A stretch of DNA of 64,000 bases from Belliella alkalica (GTDB lineage: Bacteria; Bacteroidota; Bacteroidia; Cytophagales; Cyclobacteriaceae): positions 268,100-332,099 of the forward strand of contig NZ_JAKZGO010000001.1 of NCBI RefSeq assembly GCF_022549785.1, written 5' to 3'. The translations under genes and the position numbers were made by a program. The first letter of the stretch is position 1. Each line of letters opens with the position of its first letter. The notes beneath the pieces were generated by a model, which had not been told where the DNA came from, searched no databases, and saw only the letters and a list, made by a program, of their open reading frames with translations. Below, one piece after another: positions 54,518 through 64,000 of this stretch.

Positions 54518-57500
54518 CTATTGTCTAATTAAGTTTAGCATTCCCTTTCTAACTTCACCTGTTTCCCTAACTTCCACTATCCAATAATATGTGCCTACTG
54601 GCATTTCATTATTGTTGAACTTTCCATCCCAACGCACATCTGGATCCTCTGTATAGAATACCCTTTTGCCACTTCTCTCAAAAATTTGGATACGAACATT
54701 TCTATAGAACCTCAATTCACCCACACCCCAAGTGTCATTTACATTATCTCCGTTTGGAGTGAAAGCGTTAAAGATCTCGATGTTGCTCACTGAAGTTCTG
54801 TTTCTGAGTATGGAAATTTCTTTTTCAATAACATTTCCATCACGATCCACTACGCGAACAAGTATGGTGAATTCTCTTCTACCCTCTGCCCTATCATCCG
54901 AACTCCAGAATAATGTTCCATTTGTGATTTGGAAATATACATTATCAAAAGCGAGGTTAGAGAGAGTTATTTCATGCTGATCGTCAATTGGATCCACTAC
55001 CGTAAAATTACCTATTGCAATAAGATTTTGGCCAGCTTCTGCCTCAAAACTATTGTTGTCTAGCAGGATGTCTTCAGGGGCTGGTTTTGGAAGTATTGTT
55101 AACACAATCTCTACAAGTAACCCTTGAGGATTCAAAATTCCCGACGGTAGATTGATACTTGCCGTTAGAGGATAGTCCCCATTTCCGAAGATATAAAGGC
55201 TTTGTAAATCCCAAGTTATTGGAAGTTCGAGGAACTGTCCGTCTGTAGTCATCACAGTAATTGTACTTGGTAAACCTGGATCAACACCCCATATTGATTC
55301 AATTGGAGAAGGCTGCAAAACCATCTCTATCACGGCAGGTAAGATTTCAAAATTTCGACCTACAAACTCAATTTCATAATTACTTCCAGCAGATAAATCT
55401 CCAAGATTTATTGGATAGTTACCAACTGTTTCTCCAGCTAGTCTAGCCAAATTTCCTGAAATAATTTCTTCGTCATCACCAGCCACAAATCCTGTAGCTA
55501 TAAAGCTAAACACAGGATCAGTCGTCCCAAAAACCTTAGACTGATTTTCATCTACCAAAATTGTCAAACTAGCTGGTCTAACCACCAAAGTTGCTGACAC
55601 GAAAGTAATGGAGTAATTAGAATCCGATCCACCTGATAAAGTAATTGGATAGATACCTACATCAGAGCTTTCTGTTGCAGTTGTGCTGATAGTTGGTAAA
55701 GTTTTAACCTCTGTATCTCCATTAACCAAACCATCATAAGTAAAGGTCAATGTTGGGTTTGATTCGCCATAGACTTTTGACTTGTTCTCTGCTGTGATCG
55801 TAAGCGGAGCTTGACTAATTTGGAAATCTACAGGCGTGAAACTAATGAAATAATTAGATCCAGCATCTAGTGTTCCTTGCTGTATGGCATAGTTACCAAC
55901 ATTTTCACCAATACCTCTGACTATTGAACCTGTTATTATCCCTTCATCATCCCCGTTTCCAAATCCTCTTACAGTGAATGTAAGAATTGGATCAGTCTCT
56001 CCATAAACTTTACCTTGGTTTGAGTTTGGAGTAATTTCTAAAGTTGCCGGTGTAATGATCAAATCAGCTGTCAATATCAAGGTCTCGAAATTCGAACCAG
56101 TGATCGTAGCAGTTGCTTCTTGCATGCCTACGTTTGTTCTTGAATTGTTAGAATAAACTACCGAAGCTCCTACCGGAAGTGTTCCTGTGATTTCTATGGA
56201 TTTTTCTGTTCCATCAAAGTCAAAGCTTGCATCGTCAAAACTGATTCCTGTAATGGCAGCAGGTGTGATTGTCAGATCAGCTGTCAATATCAAGGTCTCG
56301 AAATTCGAACCTGTGATCGTAGCTGTAGCTTCCTGTGTTCCTACGTTTGTTCTTGAATTGTTTGAATAAACTACCGAAGCTCCTACCGGAAGTGTTCCTG
56401 TGACTTCAATGGATTTTTCCGTTCCGTTAAAGACAAAGCTTGCATCATCAAACCCGATTCCTGAAATGTCAGCTGGTGTGATTGCCAGATCAGCTGTCAG
56501 TATCAAGGTCTCGAAATTCGAACCAGTGATCGTAGCAGTTGCTTCTTGGCTTCCAACATTTGTTCTTGAATTGTTTAAATAAACTACCGAAGCTCCTACC
56601 GGAAGTGTTCCTGTGATTTCTATGGATTTTTCTGTTCCATCAAAGTCAAAACTTGCATTATCAAAGCTGATTCCTGTGATGGCAGCTGGTGTGATTGTCA
56701 AATCAGCTGTCAATATCAAGGTCTCGAAATTCGATCCTGTGATCGTAGCTGTAGCTTCCTGCGTGCCTACGTTTGTTCTTGTATTAGCAGCATAAGACAC
56801 CGAAGTTCCTGTAGGAAGTGTTCCAATGATTTCAATAGATTTCTCAGTTCCGTCAAAGACAAAGCTTGCATCGTCAAAACTGATTCCTGTAATGGCAGCA
56901 GGTGTGATTGTCAGATCAGCTGTCAATATCAAGGTCTCGAAATTCGAACCTGTGATCGTAGCAGTTGCTTCTTGCGTGCCTACGTTTGTTCTTGAATTGT
57001 CAGAGTAAGAAACTGAGGTCCCTACAGCAAGTGTTCCTGTGATTTCAATAGATTTCTCAGTTCCGTCAAATACAAAACTTGCATCGTCGAAGGTAATTCC
57101 TGTGATTTCAGCAGGCGTGATTGTCAAATCAGCTGTCAATATCAAGGTCTCGAAATTCGAACCTGTGATCGTAGCTGTAGCTTCCTGTGTCCCTATGTTT
57201 GTTCTTGAATTGTTTGAATAAACTACCGAAGCTCCTACCGGAAGTGTTCCTGTGACTTCAATGGATTTTTCCGTTCCGTCAAAGACAAAGCTTGCATCAT
57301 CAAACCCGATTCCTGAAATGTCAGCTGGTGTGATTGTCAGATCAGCTGTCAATATCAAGGTCTCGAAATTCGAACCAGTGATTGTAGCTGTTGCTTCTTG
57401 GCTTCCTACGTTTGTTCTTGAATTGTTTGAATAAACTACCGAAGCTCCTACCGGAAGTGTTCCTGTGATTTCTATGGATTTTTCCGTTCCATCAAACACA

Positions 57501-60500
57501 AAGCTTGCATCGTCAAAACTGATTCCTGTAATGGCAGCAGGTGTGATTGTCAGGTCAGCTGTCAATAGCAAAGTCTCGAAATTCGATCCACTGATCGTGG
57601 CGGTTGCTTGCTGTGTGCCTACGTTAGTTCTTGAATTAGCAGCATAAGACACCGAAGTTCCTGAAGGAAGTGTTCCAATGATTTCAATGGTTTTTTCGCT
57701 TCCGTCAAATACAAAGTTCCCATCTTCGAAAGTGACACCTGTAATTGTAGCTGGCGTAATCGTCAAGTCCGCCGTCAATACCAAGGTTGTGAAATTGCTT
57801 CCGGTAATGGTAGCCGTTGCTTCCTGGGTACCCACGTTGGTTCTGGTATTGTTTTCGTAAGTCACAGAAGTTCCTGAAGGAAGTGTTCCAATGACTTCAA
57901 TGGATTTTTCCGTTCCGTCGAATACAAAGTTCCCATCTTCGAAGGTGATTCCTGTAATTGTAGCTGGCGTAATCGTTAAGTCCGCCGTCAGTACCAAGGT
58001 TGTGAAATTGCTTCCGATAATGGTAGCAGTTGCTTCTTGTGTTCCTACATTCGTTCTGGTATTGTTTTCGTAAGTCACAGAAGTTCCTGGAGGTAATGTT
58101 CCAGTGATTTCAATGGATTTTTCTGTTCCGTCGAATACAAAGTTCCCATCTCCGAAGGTGATTCCTATAATTGTTGCAGGGGTAATCGTCAAGTCCGCCG
58201 TCAGTACCAAGGTTGTGAAATTGCTTCCGATAATGGTAGCCGTTGCTTCTTGTGTTCCTACATTCGTTCTGGTGTTGTTATCATAAGAAACTGATGTTCC
58301 TGCTGGTAATGTACCTGTGACTTCAATGGATTTTTCTGTTCCGTCGAATACAAAGTTGCCATCTTCGAAAGTGACACCTGTAATTGTAGCTGGCGTAATC
58401 GTCAAGTCAGCCGTCAATACCAAGGTTGTGAAATTGCTTCCGCTAATGGTAGCCGTTGCTTCTTGTGTTCCTACATTCGTTCTGGTGTTGTTATCATAAG
58501 AAACTGATGATCCTGCTGGTAATGTACCTGTGACTTCAATGGATTTTTCCGTTCCGTCGAATACAAAGTTCCCATCTTCGAAGGTGATTCCTGTAATTGT
58601 AGCTGGCGTAATCGTTAAGTCCGCCGTCAGTACCAAGGTTGTGAAATTGCTTCCGATAATGGTAGCAGTTGCTTCTTGTGTTCCTACATTCGTTCTGGTA
58701 TTGTTTTCGTAAGTCACAGAAGTTCCTGGAGGTAATGTTCCAGTGATTTCAATAGATTTCTCAGTTCCATCAAAGACAAAACTTGCATCGTCAAAGCTGA
58801 TTCCTGTGATGGCAGCTGGTGTGATTGTCAAATCAGCTGTCAATAGCAAGGTCTCGAAATTCGAACCTGTGATCGTAGCTGTAGCTTCCTGTGTGCCTAC
58901 GTTTGTTCTTGTATTAGCAGCATAAGACACCGAAGTTCCTGAAGGAAGTGTTCCAATGATTTCAATGGTTTTTTCGCTTCCGTCAAAGACAAAGCTTGCA
59001 TCGTCAAAACTGATTCCTGTAATGGCAGCAGGTGTGATTGTCAGATCAGCTGTCAATATCAAGGTCTCGAAATTCGAACCTGTGATCGTAGCTGTAGCTT
59101 CCTGTGTGCCTACGTTTGTTCTTGTATTAGCAGCATAAGTCACCGAAGTTCCTGAAGGAAGTGTTCCAGTGATTTCAATAGATTTCTCAGTTCCATCAAA
59201 GACAAAGCTTGCATCGTCAAAACTGATTCCTGTGATGTCAGCTGGTGTGATTGTCAGAACAGCTGTCAATAGCAAAGTCTCGAAATTCGATCCACTGATC
59301 GTGGCGGTTGCTTCCTGTGTGCCTACGTTTGTTCTTGAATTGTCAGAGTAAGAAACTGAGGTCCCTACAGCAAGTGTTCCTGTGATTTCAATAGATTTCT
59401 CAGTTCCGTCGAAGACAAAGCTTGCATCGTCAAAACTGATTCCTGTAATGGCAGCAGGTGTGATTGTCAGATCAGCTGTCAATATCAAAGTCTCGAAATT
59501 CGATCCTGTGATCGTAGCTGTTGCTTCTTGGCTTCCTACGTTTGTTCTTGAATTAGCAGCATAAGACACCGAAGTTCCTGAAGGAAGTGTTCCAATGATT
59601 TCAATGGTTTTTTCGCTTCCGTCAAATACAAAACTTGCATCGTCGAAGGTAATTCCTGTGATTTCAGCAGGCGTGATTGTCAAATCAGCTGTCAATATCA
59701 AGGTCGTAAAGTTGTCACCTGTGATCGTTGCTGTCGTTTCTTGGCTTCCTACGTTTGTTCTTGAATTGTTTGAATAAACTACCGAAGCTCCTACCGGAAT
59801 TGTTCCTGTGATTTCAATGGATTTTTCCGTTCCGTCGAATACAAAGTTCCCATCTTCGAAAGTGACACCTGTAATTGTAGCTGGCGTAATCGTCAAGTCA
59901 GCCGTCAGTACCAAGGTTGTGAAATTGCTTCCGATAATGGTAGCCGTTGCTTCCTGTGTGCCTACGCTTGTTCTTGTATTAGCAGCATAAGACACCGAAG
60001 TTCCTGAAGGAAGTGCTCCAATGATTTCAATAGATTTCTCAGTTCCGTCAAAGACAAAGCTTGCATCGTCAAAACTGATTCCTGAAATGGCAGCAGGTGT
60101 GATTGTCAGATCAGCTGTCAATATCAATGTCTCGAAATTCGAACCTGTAATCGTAGCAGTTGCTTCTTGCGTGCCTACGTTTGTTCTTGAATTGTTTGAA
60201 TAAACTACCGAAGCTCCTACCGGAAGTGTTCCTGTGATTTCTATGGATTTTTCTGTTCCGTCAAAGACAAAGCTTGCATCATCAAACCCGATTCCTGTGA
60301 TGGCAGCAGGTGTGATTGTCAGATCAGCTGTCAATATCAAGGTCGTAAAGTTGACACCTGTGATCGTTGCTGTCGCTTCTTGGCTTCCTACGTTTGTTCT
60401 TGAATTGTTTGAATAAACTACCGAAGCTCCTGCCGGAAGTGTTCCTGTGATTTCTATGGATTTCTCAGTTCCGTCAAAGACAAAGCTTGCATCATCAAAC

Positions 60501-63500
60501 CCGATTCCTGTGATGGCAGCAGGTGTGATTGTCAAATCAGCTGTCAATATCAAGGTCGTAAAGTTGTCACCTGTGATCGTTGCTGTCGCTTCTTGGCTTC
60601 CTACGTTTGTTCTTGAATTGTTTGAATAAACTACCGAAGCTCCTACCGGAAGTGTTCCTGTGATTTCTATGGATTTTTCTGTTCCGTCAAAGACAAAGCT
60701 TGCATCATCAAACCCGATTCCTGAAATGTCAGCTGGTGTGATTGCCAGATCAGCTGTCAGTATCAAGGTCTCGAAATTCGAACCAGTGATCGTTGCAGTT
60801 GCTTCTTGGCTTCCTACATTTGTTCTTGAATTGTTTAAATAAACTATCGAAGCTCCTACCGGAAGTGTTCCAGAGATTTCTATTGTTTTTTCTGTTCCAT
60901 CAAACACAAAACTTGCATCGTCAAAACTGATTCCTGTGATTTCAGCAGGTGTGATTGTCAAATCAGCTGTCAATAGCAAAGTCTCGAAATTCGATCCACT
61001 GATCGTGGCGGTTGCTTCCTGTGTGCCTACGTTAGTTCTTGAATTGTCAGAGTAAGAAACTGAAGTTCCTGCAGGAAGTGTTCCTGTGATTACAATGGAT
61101 TTCTCAGTTCCGTCAAAGACAAAGCTTGTAACATCAAAACTGATTCCTGTGATCTCCGCAGGTGTGATTGTCAGATCAGCTGTCAATAGCAAGGTCTCGA
61201 AATTCGAACCAGTGATCGTAGCAGTTGCTTCTTGCGTGCCTACGTTTGTTCTTGAATTGTTTGAATAAACTACCGAAGCTCCTACCGGAAGTGTTCCTGT
61301 GATTTCTATGGTTTTTTCTGTTCCGTCAAAGGCAAAGCTTGCATCGTCAAAGGTGATTCCTGAAATGTCAGCTGGTGTGATTGTCAAATCAGCTGTCAAT
61401 ATCAAGGTCTCGAAATTCGAACCAGTGATCGTAGCAGTTGCTTCTTGCATGCCTACGTTTGTTCTTGAATTGTCAGAGTAAGAAACTGAGGTCCCTACAG
61501 CAATTGTTCCTGTGATTTCAATAGATTTCTCAGTTCCGTCAAAGACAAAGCTTGCATCGTCGAAGGTAATTCCTGTGATTTCAGCAGGCGTGATTGTCAA
61601 ATCAGCTGTCAATATCAAGGTCTCGAAATTCGAACCTGTGATCGTAGCTGTAGCTTCCTGTGTTCCTACGTTTGTTCTTGAATTGTCAGAGTAAGAAACT
61701 GAGGTCCCTACCGGAAGTGTTCCAGTGATTACAATGGATTTCTCAGTTCCGTCAAAGACAAAGCTTGCATCGTCAAAACTGATTCCTGTAATGGCAGCAG
61801 GTGTGATTGTCAGATCAGCTGTCAATATCAAGGTCTCGAAATTCGAACCTGTGATCGTAGCTGTAGCTTCCTGTGTGCCTACGTTTGTTCTTGTATTAGC
61901 AGCATAAGACACCGAAGTTCCTGAAGGAAGTGTTCCAATGATTTCAATAGATTTCTCAGTTCCGTCGAAGACAAAGCTTGCATCGTCAAAACTGATTCCT
62001 GTAATGGCAGCAGGTGTGATTGTCAGATCAGCTGTCAATATCAAAGTCTCGACATTCGATCCTGTGATCGTAGCTGTTGCTTCTTGGCTTCCTACGTTTG
62101 TTCTTGAATTAGCAGCATAAGACACCGAAGTTCCTGAAGGAAGTGTTCCAGTGATTTCAATAGATTTTTCTGTTCCGTCGAATACAAAGTTCCCATCTCC
62201 GAAGGTGATTCCTGTAATTGTTGCAGGGGTAATCGTAAAGTCCGCCGTCAGTACCAAGGTTGTGAAATTGCTTCCGATAATGGTAGCCGTTGCTTCTTGT
62301 GTTCCTACATTCGTTCTGGTGTTGTTATCATAAGAAACTGATGTTCCTGCTGGTAATGTACCTGTGACTTCAATGGATTTTTCTGTTCCGTCGAATACAA
62401 AGTTCCCATCTTCGAAAGTGACACCTGTAATTGTAGCTGGCGTAATCGTCAACTCAGCCGTCAATACCAAGGTTGTGAAATTGCTTCCGCTAATGGTAGC
62501 CGTTGCTTCTTGTGTTCCTACATTCGTTCTGGTGTTGTTATCATAAGAAACTGATGTTCCTGCTGGTAATGTACCTGTGACTTCAATGGATTTTTCCGTT
62601 CCGTCGAATACAAAGTTCCCATCTTCGAAGGTGATTCCTGTAATTGTAGCTGGCGTAATCGTTAAGTCCGCCGTCAATACCAAGGTTGTGAAATTGCTTC
62701 CGCTAATGGTAGCCGTTGCTTCTTGTGTTCCTACATTCGTTCTGGTGTTGTTATCATAAGAAACTGATGTTCCTGGAGGTAATGTTCCGGTGATTTCAAT
62801 GGATTTTTCTGTTCCGTCGAATACAAAGTTCCCATCTCCGAAAGTGACACCTGTAATTGTAGCTGGCGTAATCGTAAAGTCCGCCGTCAATACCAAGGTT
62901 GTGAAATTGCTTCCGGTAATGGTAGCCGTTGCTTCCTGGGTACCCACGTTGGTTCTGGTATTGTTTTCGTAAGTCACAGAAGTTCCTGGAGGTAATGTTC
63001 CGGTGATTTCAATGGATTTTTCCGTTCCGTCGAATACAAAGTTCCCATCTCCGAAAGTGACACCTGTAATTGTAGCTGGCGTAATCGTAAAGTCCGCCGT
63101 CAATACCAAGGTTGTGAAATTGCTTCCGATAATGGTAGCCGTTGCTTCCTGGCTACCCACGTTGGTTCTGGTATTGTTATCATAAGAAACTGATGTTCCT
63201 GCTGGTAATGTACCTGTGACTTCAATGGATTTTTCCGTTCCGTCGAATACAAAGTTCCCATCTTCGAAAGTGACACCTGTAATTGTAGCAGGGGTAATCG
63301 TCAAGTCCGCCGTCAGTACCAAGGTTGTGAAATTGCTTCCGATAATGGTAGCCGTTGCTTCCTGGGTACCCACGTTGGTTCTGGTATTGTTTTCGTAAGT
63401 CACAGAAGTTCCTGGAGGTAATGTTCCGGTGATTTCAATGGATTTTTCCGTTCCGTCGAATACAAAGTTCCCATCTCCGAAAGTGACACCTGTAATTGTA

Positions 63501-64000
63501 GCTGGCGTAATCGTAAAGTCCGCCGTCAATACCAAGGTTGTGAAATTGCTTCCGCTAATGGTAGCCGTTGCTTCTTGTGTTCCTACATTCGTTCTGGTGT
63601 TGTTATCATAAGAAACTGATGATCCTGCTGGTAATGTACCTGTGACTTCAATGGATTTTTCCGTTCCGTCGAATACAAAGTTCCCATCTCCAAAGGTGAT
63701 TCCTGTAATTGTTGCAGGGGTAATCGTCAAGTCCGCCGTCAGTACCAAGGTTGTGAAATTGCTTCCGATAATGGTAGCCGTTGCTTCCTGGGTACCCACG
63801 TTGGTTCTGGTATTGTTTTCGTAAGTCACAGAAGTTCCTGGAGGTAATGTTCCGGTGATTTCAATGGATTTTTCCGTTCCGTCGAATACAAAGTTCCCAT
63901 CTTCGAAAGTGACACCTGTAATTGTAGCAGGGGTAATCGTCAAGTCCGCCGTCAGTACCAAGGTTGTGAAATTGCTTCCGATAATGGTAGCCGTTGCTTC
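54518..64000 (-). CDS. Giant repeat adhesin with type IX secretion (CHU_C) domain, 5' end outside window
   Basis: At least 3160 codons, open through the right edge; the apparent start at 63961 is an internal TTG, so the true start is not visible. Order toward the C terminus: about 37 copies of a 71-residue repeat, three MBG/YDG-type domains (each with K-V-[YF]-G-[EST]-[TS]-[DN]-P), a domain of Ig-like character, a cadherin-like segment (E-D-I-L-L-D-N-N-S-F) and a CHU_C gliding-motility C-terminal domain (F-N-A-F-T-P-N-G-D-N-V-N-D-T-W-G; ...G-T-Y-Y-W-I-V-E-V). CHU_C directs type B secretion through the type IX system. Large repeat proteins of this sort, such as SprB, mediate gliding or adhesion. 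The adjacent PorP/SprF gene fits. No frame break is seen across 9.4 kb. Confidence 0.88.
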   Translation of the reverse strand, partial: EATATIIGSNFTTLVLTADLTITPATITGVTFEDGNFVFDGTEKSIEITGTLPPGTSVTYENNTRTNVGTQEATATIIGSNFTTLVLTADLTITPATITGITFGDGNFVFDGTEKSIEVTGTLPAGSSVSYDNNTRTNVGTQEATATISGSNFTTLVLTADFTITPATITGVTFGDGNFVFDGTEKSIEITGTLPPGTSVTYENNTRTNVGTQEATATIIGSNFTTLVLTADLTITPATITGVTFEDGNFVFDGTEKSIEVTGTLPAGTSVSYDNNTRTNVGSQEATATIIGSNFTTLVLTADFTITPATITGVTFGDGNFVFDGTEKSIEITGTLPPGTSVTYENNTRTNVGTQEATATITGSNFTTLVLTADFTITPATITGVTFGDGNFVFDGTEKSIEITGTLPPGTSVSYDNNTRTNVGTQEATATISGSNFTTLVLTADLTITPATITGITFEDGNFVFDGTEKSIEVTGTLPAGTSVSYDNNTRTNVGTQEATATISGSNFTTLVLTAELTITPATITGVTFEDGNFVFDGTEKSIEVTGTLPAGTSVSYDNNTRTNVGTQEATATIIGSNFTTLVLTADFTITPATITGITFGDGNFVFDGTEKSIEITGTLPSGTSVSYAANSRTNVGSQEATATITGSNVETLILTADLTITPAAITGISFDDASFVFDGTEKSIEIIGTLPSGTSVSYAANTRTNVGTQEATATITGSNFETLILTADLTITPAAITGISFDDASFVFDGTEKSIVITGTLPVGTSVSYSDNSRTNVGTQEATATITGSNFETLILTADLTITPAEITGITFDDASFVFDGTEKSIEITGTIAVGTSVSYSDNSRTNVGMQEATATITGSNFETLILTADLTITPADISGITFDDASFAFDGTEKTIEITGTLPVGASVVYSNNSRTNVGTQEATATITGSNFETLLLTADLTITPAEITGISFDVTSFVFDGTEKSIVITGTLPAGTSVSYSDNSRTNVGTQEATATISGSNFETLLLTADLTITPAEITGISFDDASFVFDGTEKTIEISGTLPVGASIVYLNNSRTNVGSQEATATITGSNFETLILTADLAITPADISGIGFDDASFVFDGTEKSIEITGTLPVGASVVYSNNSRTNVGSQEATATITGDNFTTLILTADLTITPAAITGIGFDDASFVFDGTEKSIEITGTLPAGASVVYSNNSRTNVGSQEATATITGVNFTTLILTADLTITPAAITGIGFDDASFVFDGTEKSIEITGTLPVGASVVYSNNSRTNVGTQEATATITGSNFETLILTADLTITPAAISGISFDDASFVFDGTEKSIEIIGALPSGTSVSYAANTRTSVGTQEATATIIGSNFTTLVLTADLTITPATITGVTFEDGNFVFDGTEKSIEITGTIPVGASVVYSNNSRTNVGSQETTATITGDNFTTLILTADLTITPAEITGITFDDASFVFDGSEKTIEIIGTLPSGTSVSYAANSRTNVGSQEATATITGSNFETLILTADLTITPAAITGISFDDASFVFDGTEKSIEITGTLAVGTSVSYSDNSRTNVGTQEATATISGSNFETLLLTAVLTITPADITGISFDDASFVFDGTEKSIEITGTLPSGTSVTYAANTRTNVGTQEATATITGSNFETLILTADLTITPAAITGISFDDASFVFDGSEKTIEIIGTLPSGTSVSYAANTRTNVGTQEATATITGSNFETLLLTADLTITPAAITGISFDDASFVFDGTEKSIEITGTLPPGTSVTYENNTRTNVGTQEATATIIGSNFTTLVLTADLTITPATITGITFEDGNFVFDGTEKSIEVTGTLPAGSSVSYDNNTRTNVGTQEATATISGSNFTTLVLTADLTITPATITGVTFEDGNFVFDGTEKSIEVTGTLPAGTSVSYDNNTRTNVGTQEATATIIGSNFTTLVLTADLTITPATIIGITFGDGNFVFDGTEKSIEITGTLPPGTSVTYENNTRTNVGTQEATATIIGSNFTTLVLTADLTITPATITGITFEDGNFVFDGTEKSIEVIGTLPSGTSVTYENNTRTNVGTQEATATITGSNFTTLVLTADLTITPATITGVTFEDGNFVFDGSEKTIEIIGTLPSGTSVSYAANSRTNVGTQQATATISGSNFETLLLTADLTITPAAITGISFDDASFVFDGTEKSIEITGTLPVGASVVYSNNSRTNVGSQEATATITGSNFETLILTADLTITPADISGIGFDDASFVFDGTEKSIEVTGTLPVGASVVYSNNSRTNIGTQEATATITGSNFETLILTADLTITPAEITGITFDDASFVFDGTEKSIEITGTLAVGTSVSYSDNSRTNVGTQEATATITGSNFETLILTADLTITPAAITGISFDDASFVFDGTEKSIEIIGTLPTGTSVSYAANTRTNVGTQEATATITGSNFETLILTADLTITPAAITGISFDNASFDFDGTEKSIEITGTLPVGASVVYLNNSRTNVGSQEATATITGSNFETLILTADLAITPADISGIGFDDASFVFNGTEKSIEVTGTLPVGASVVYSNNSRTNVGTQEATATITGSNFETLILTADLTITPAAITGISFDDASFDFDGTEKSIEITGTLPVGASVVYSNNSRTNVGMQEATATITGSNFETLILTADLIITPATLEITPNSNQGKVYGETDPILTFTVRGFGNGDDEGIITGSIVRGIGENVGNYAIQQGTLDAGSNYFISFTPVDFQISQAPLTITAENKSKVYGESNPTLTFTYDGLVNGDTEVKTLPTISTTATESSDVGIYPITLSGGSDSNYSITFVSATLVVRPASLTILVDENQSKVFGTTDPVFSFIATGFVAGDDEEIISGNLARLAGETVGNYPINLGDLSAGSNYEIEFVGRNFEILPAVIEMVLQPSPIESIWGVDPGLPSTITVMTTDGQFLELPITWDLQSLYIFGNGDYPLTASINLPSGILNPQGLLVEIVLTILPKPAPEDILLDNNSFEAEAGQNLIAIGNFTVVDPIDDQHEITLSNLAFDNVYFQITNGTLFWSSDDRAEGRREFTILVRVVDRDGNVIEKEISILRNRTSVSNIEIFNAFTPNGDNVNDTWGVGELRFYRNVRIQIFERSGKRVFYTEDPDVRWDGKFNNNEMPVGTYYWIVEVRETGEVRKGMLNLIRQ
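56048..64000 (-). repeat. Tandem array of about 37 copies of a 213-bp unit
   Basis: A strict 213-bp period with no visible insertion or deletion, from 56048 to the window edge. Each unit encodes 71 residues around the core F-V-F-D-G-T-E-K-S-I-E and R-T-N-V-G-T-Q-E-A-T-A-T-I. Two sequence types can be told apart. Type A (F-x-D-G-N-F, T-T-L-V-L) fills 57678-58742, 59808-60020 and 62151-64000; type B (F-D-D-A-S-F, E-T-L-I-L) fills the rest. Some units are hybrids, as expected from unequal crossing-over or gene conversion. It is coding sequence, not a CRISPR array. Confidence 0.92.

Noticed and set aside
56187..63824. About 35 plus-strand open frames of 60 codons, one per repeat
   Set aside because: They are antisense shadows of the 213-bp coding repeat, all stop at the same point of each unit and have no starts or ribosome-site features of their own.
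63959..63961. Apparent start codon of the giant gene
   Set aside because: It is an internal TTG within a repeat; the frame continues open to the window edge, so the real start lies outside.
56048..64000. CRISPR-like regular repetition
   Set aside because: The unit is 213 bp, coding throughout, with no short repeat/unique spacer pattern and no cas genes.

Overview
The window comes from an AT-rich genome of the phylum Bacteroidota, most likely a Cytophagales/Cyclobacteriaceae-type marine or freshwater bacterium. The evidence is two SusC/SusD outer-membrane pairs, an Oar-like TonB receptor, a PorP/SprF protein next to a giant adhesin with a C-terminal type IX secretion (gliding-motility type) domain, and a textbook Bacteroidota promoter (TTTG-N20-TAnnTTTG) in front of one susC. 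No tRNA, rRNA, CRISPR array, prophage or intact insertion sequence was seen.

Layout. (1) 1-12334, minus strand: an exopolysaccharide/surface-glycan locus. In transcription order it has a Wza-like export lipoprotein, a Wzc-like tyrosine autokinase, an 0.86 kb gap rich in inverted repeats, UDP-HexNAc 6-dehydrogenase and 4-epimerase genes (UDP-GalNAcA type), an ABC flippase, and pseB-pseC-pseF followed by a tandem GNAT acetyltransferase cut by the window edge. These genes should make a glycan containing pseudaminic acid and GalNAcA. (2) 12335-13564: a non-coding stretch with an orphan terminator-like hairpin and a broken two-helix membrane peptide. (3) 13565-23951: two sensor proteins that end right after a histidine-containing H-box helix with no ATPase domain. 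Between them lies a TetR-controlled SusC/SusD-like pair with a secreted alkaline-phosphatase-fold enzyme and a small membrane protein. (4) 24204-33448: a type I restriction-modification operon, hsdM-hsdS-X-hsdR. X is a 1180-residue protein with a PD-(D/E)XK-like nuclease motif at its N terminus and a long helical remainder. It is the best candidate here for an undescribed defence component. (5) 33516-38115: a secreted protein of unknown role and an Oar-like TonB receptor. (6) 38372-52568: an amino-sugar (chitin/GlcNAc-type) utilisation locus. It holds susC-susD, a fasciclin/CBM-like surface lipoprotein, nagB, two GH20-type hexosaminidases, a sodium:solute symporter and nagA, with a divergent LacI regulator. 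Two near-identical LacI operators flank the divergent promoter, and one covers the -33 box of the susC promoter. (7) 52815-64000: a small membrane protein, a PorP/SprF protein, and the 3' part of a giant gene (more than 3160 codons in the window, open at the right edge) made of about 37 copies of a strict 213-bp/71-residue repeat, then MBG-type domains and a CHU_C-type secretion domain.

How it works together. The first locus builds and exports a charged surface glycan. The two Sus loci capture and import nutrients. In the amino-sugar locus, outer-membrane capture (SusCD), periplasmic GH20 cleavage, Na+-coupled import, deacetylation (NagA) and deamination (NagB) form a nearly complete route to fructose-6-phosphate; only the GlcNAc kinase is not in the window. 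The giant adhesin and its PorP partner fit surface attachment or gliding. Start codons were moved from TTG/GTG to the nearest ATG where family alignment, signal peptides or gene spacing favoured it.
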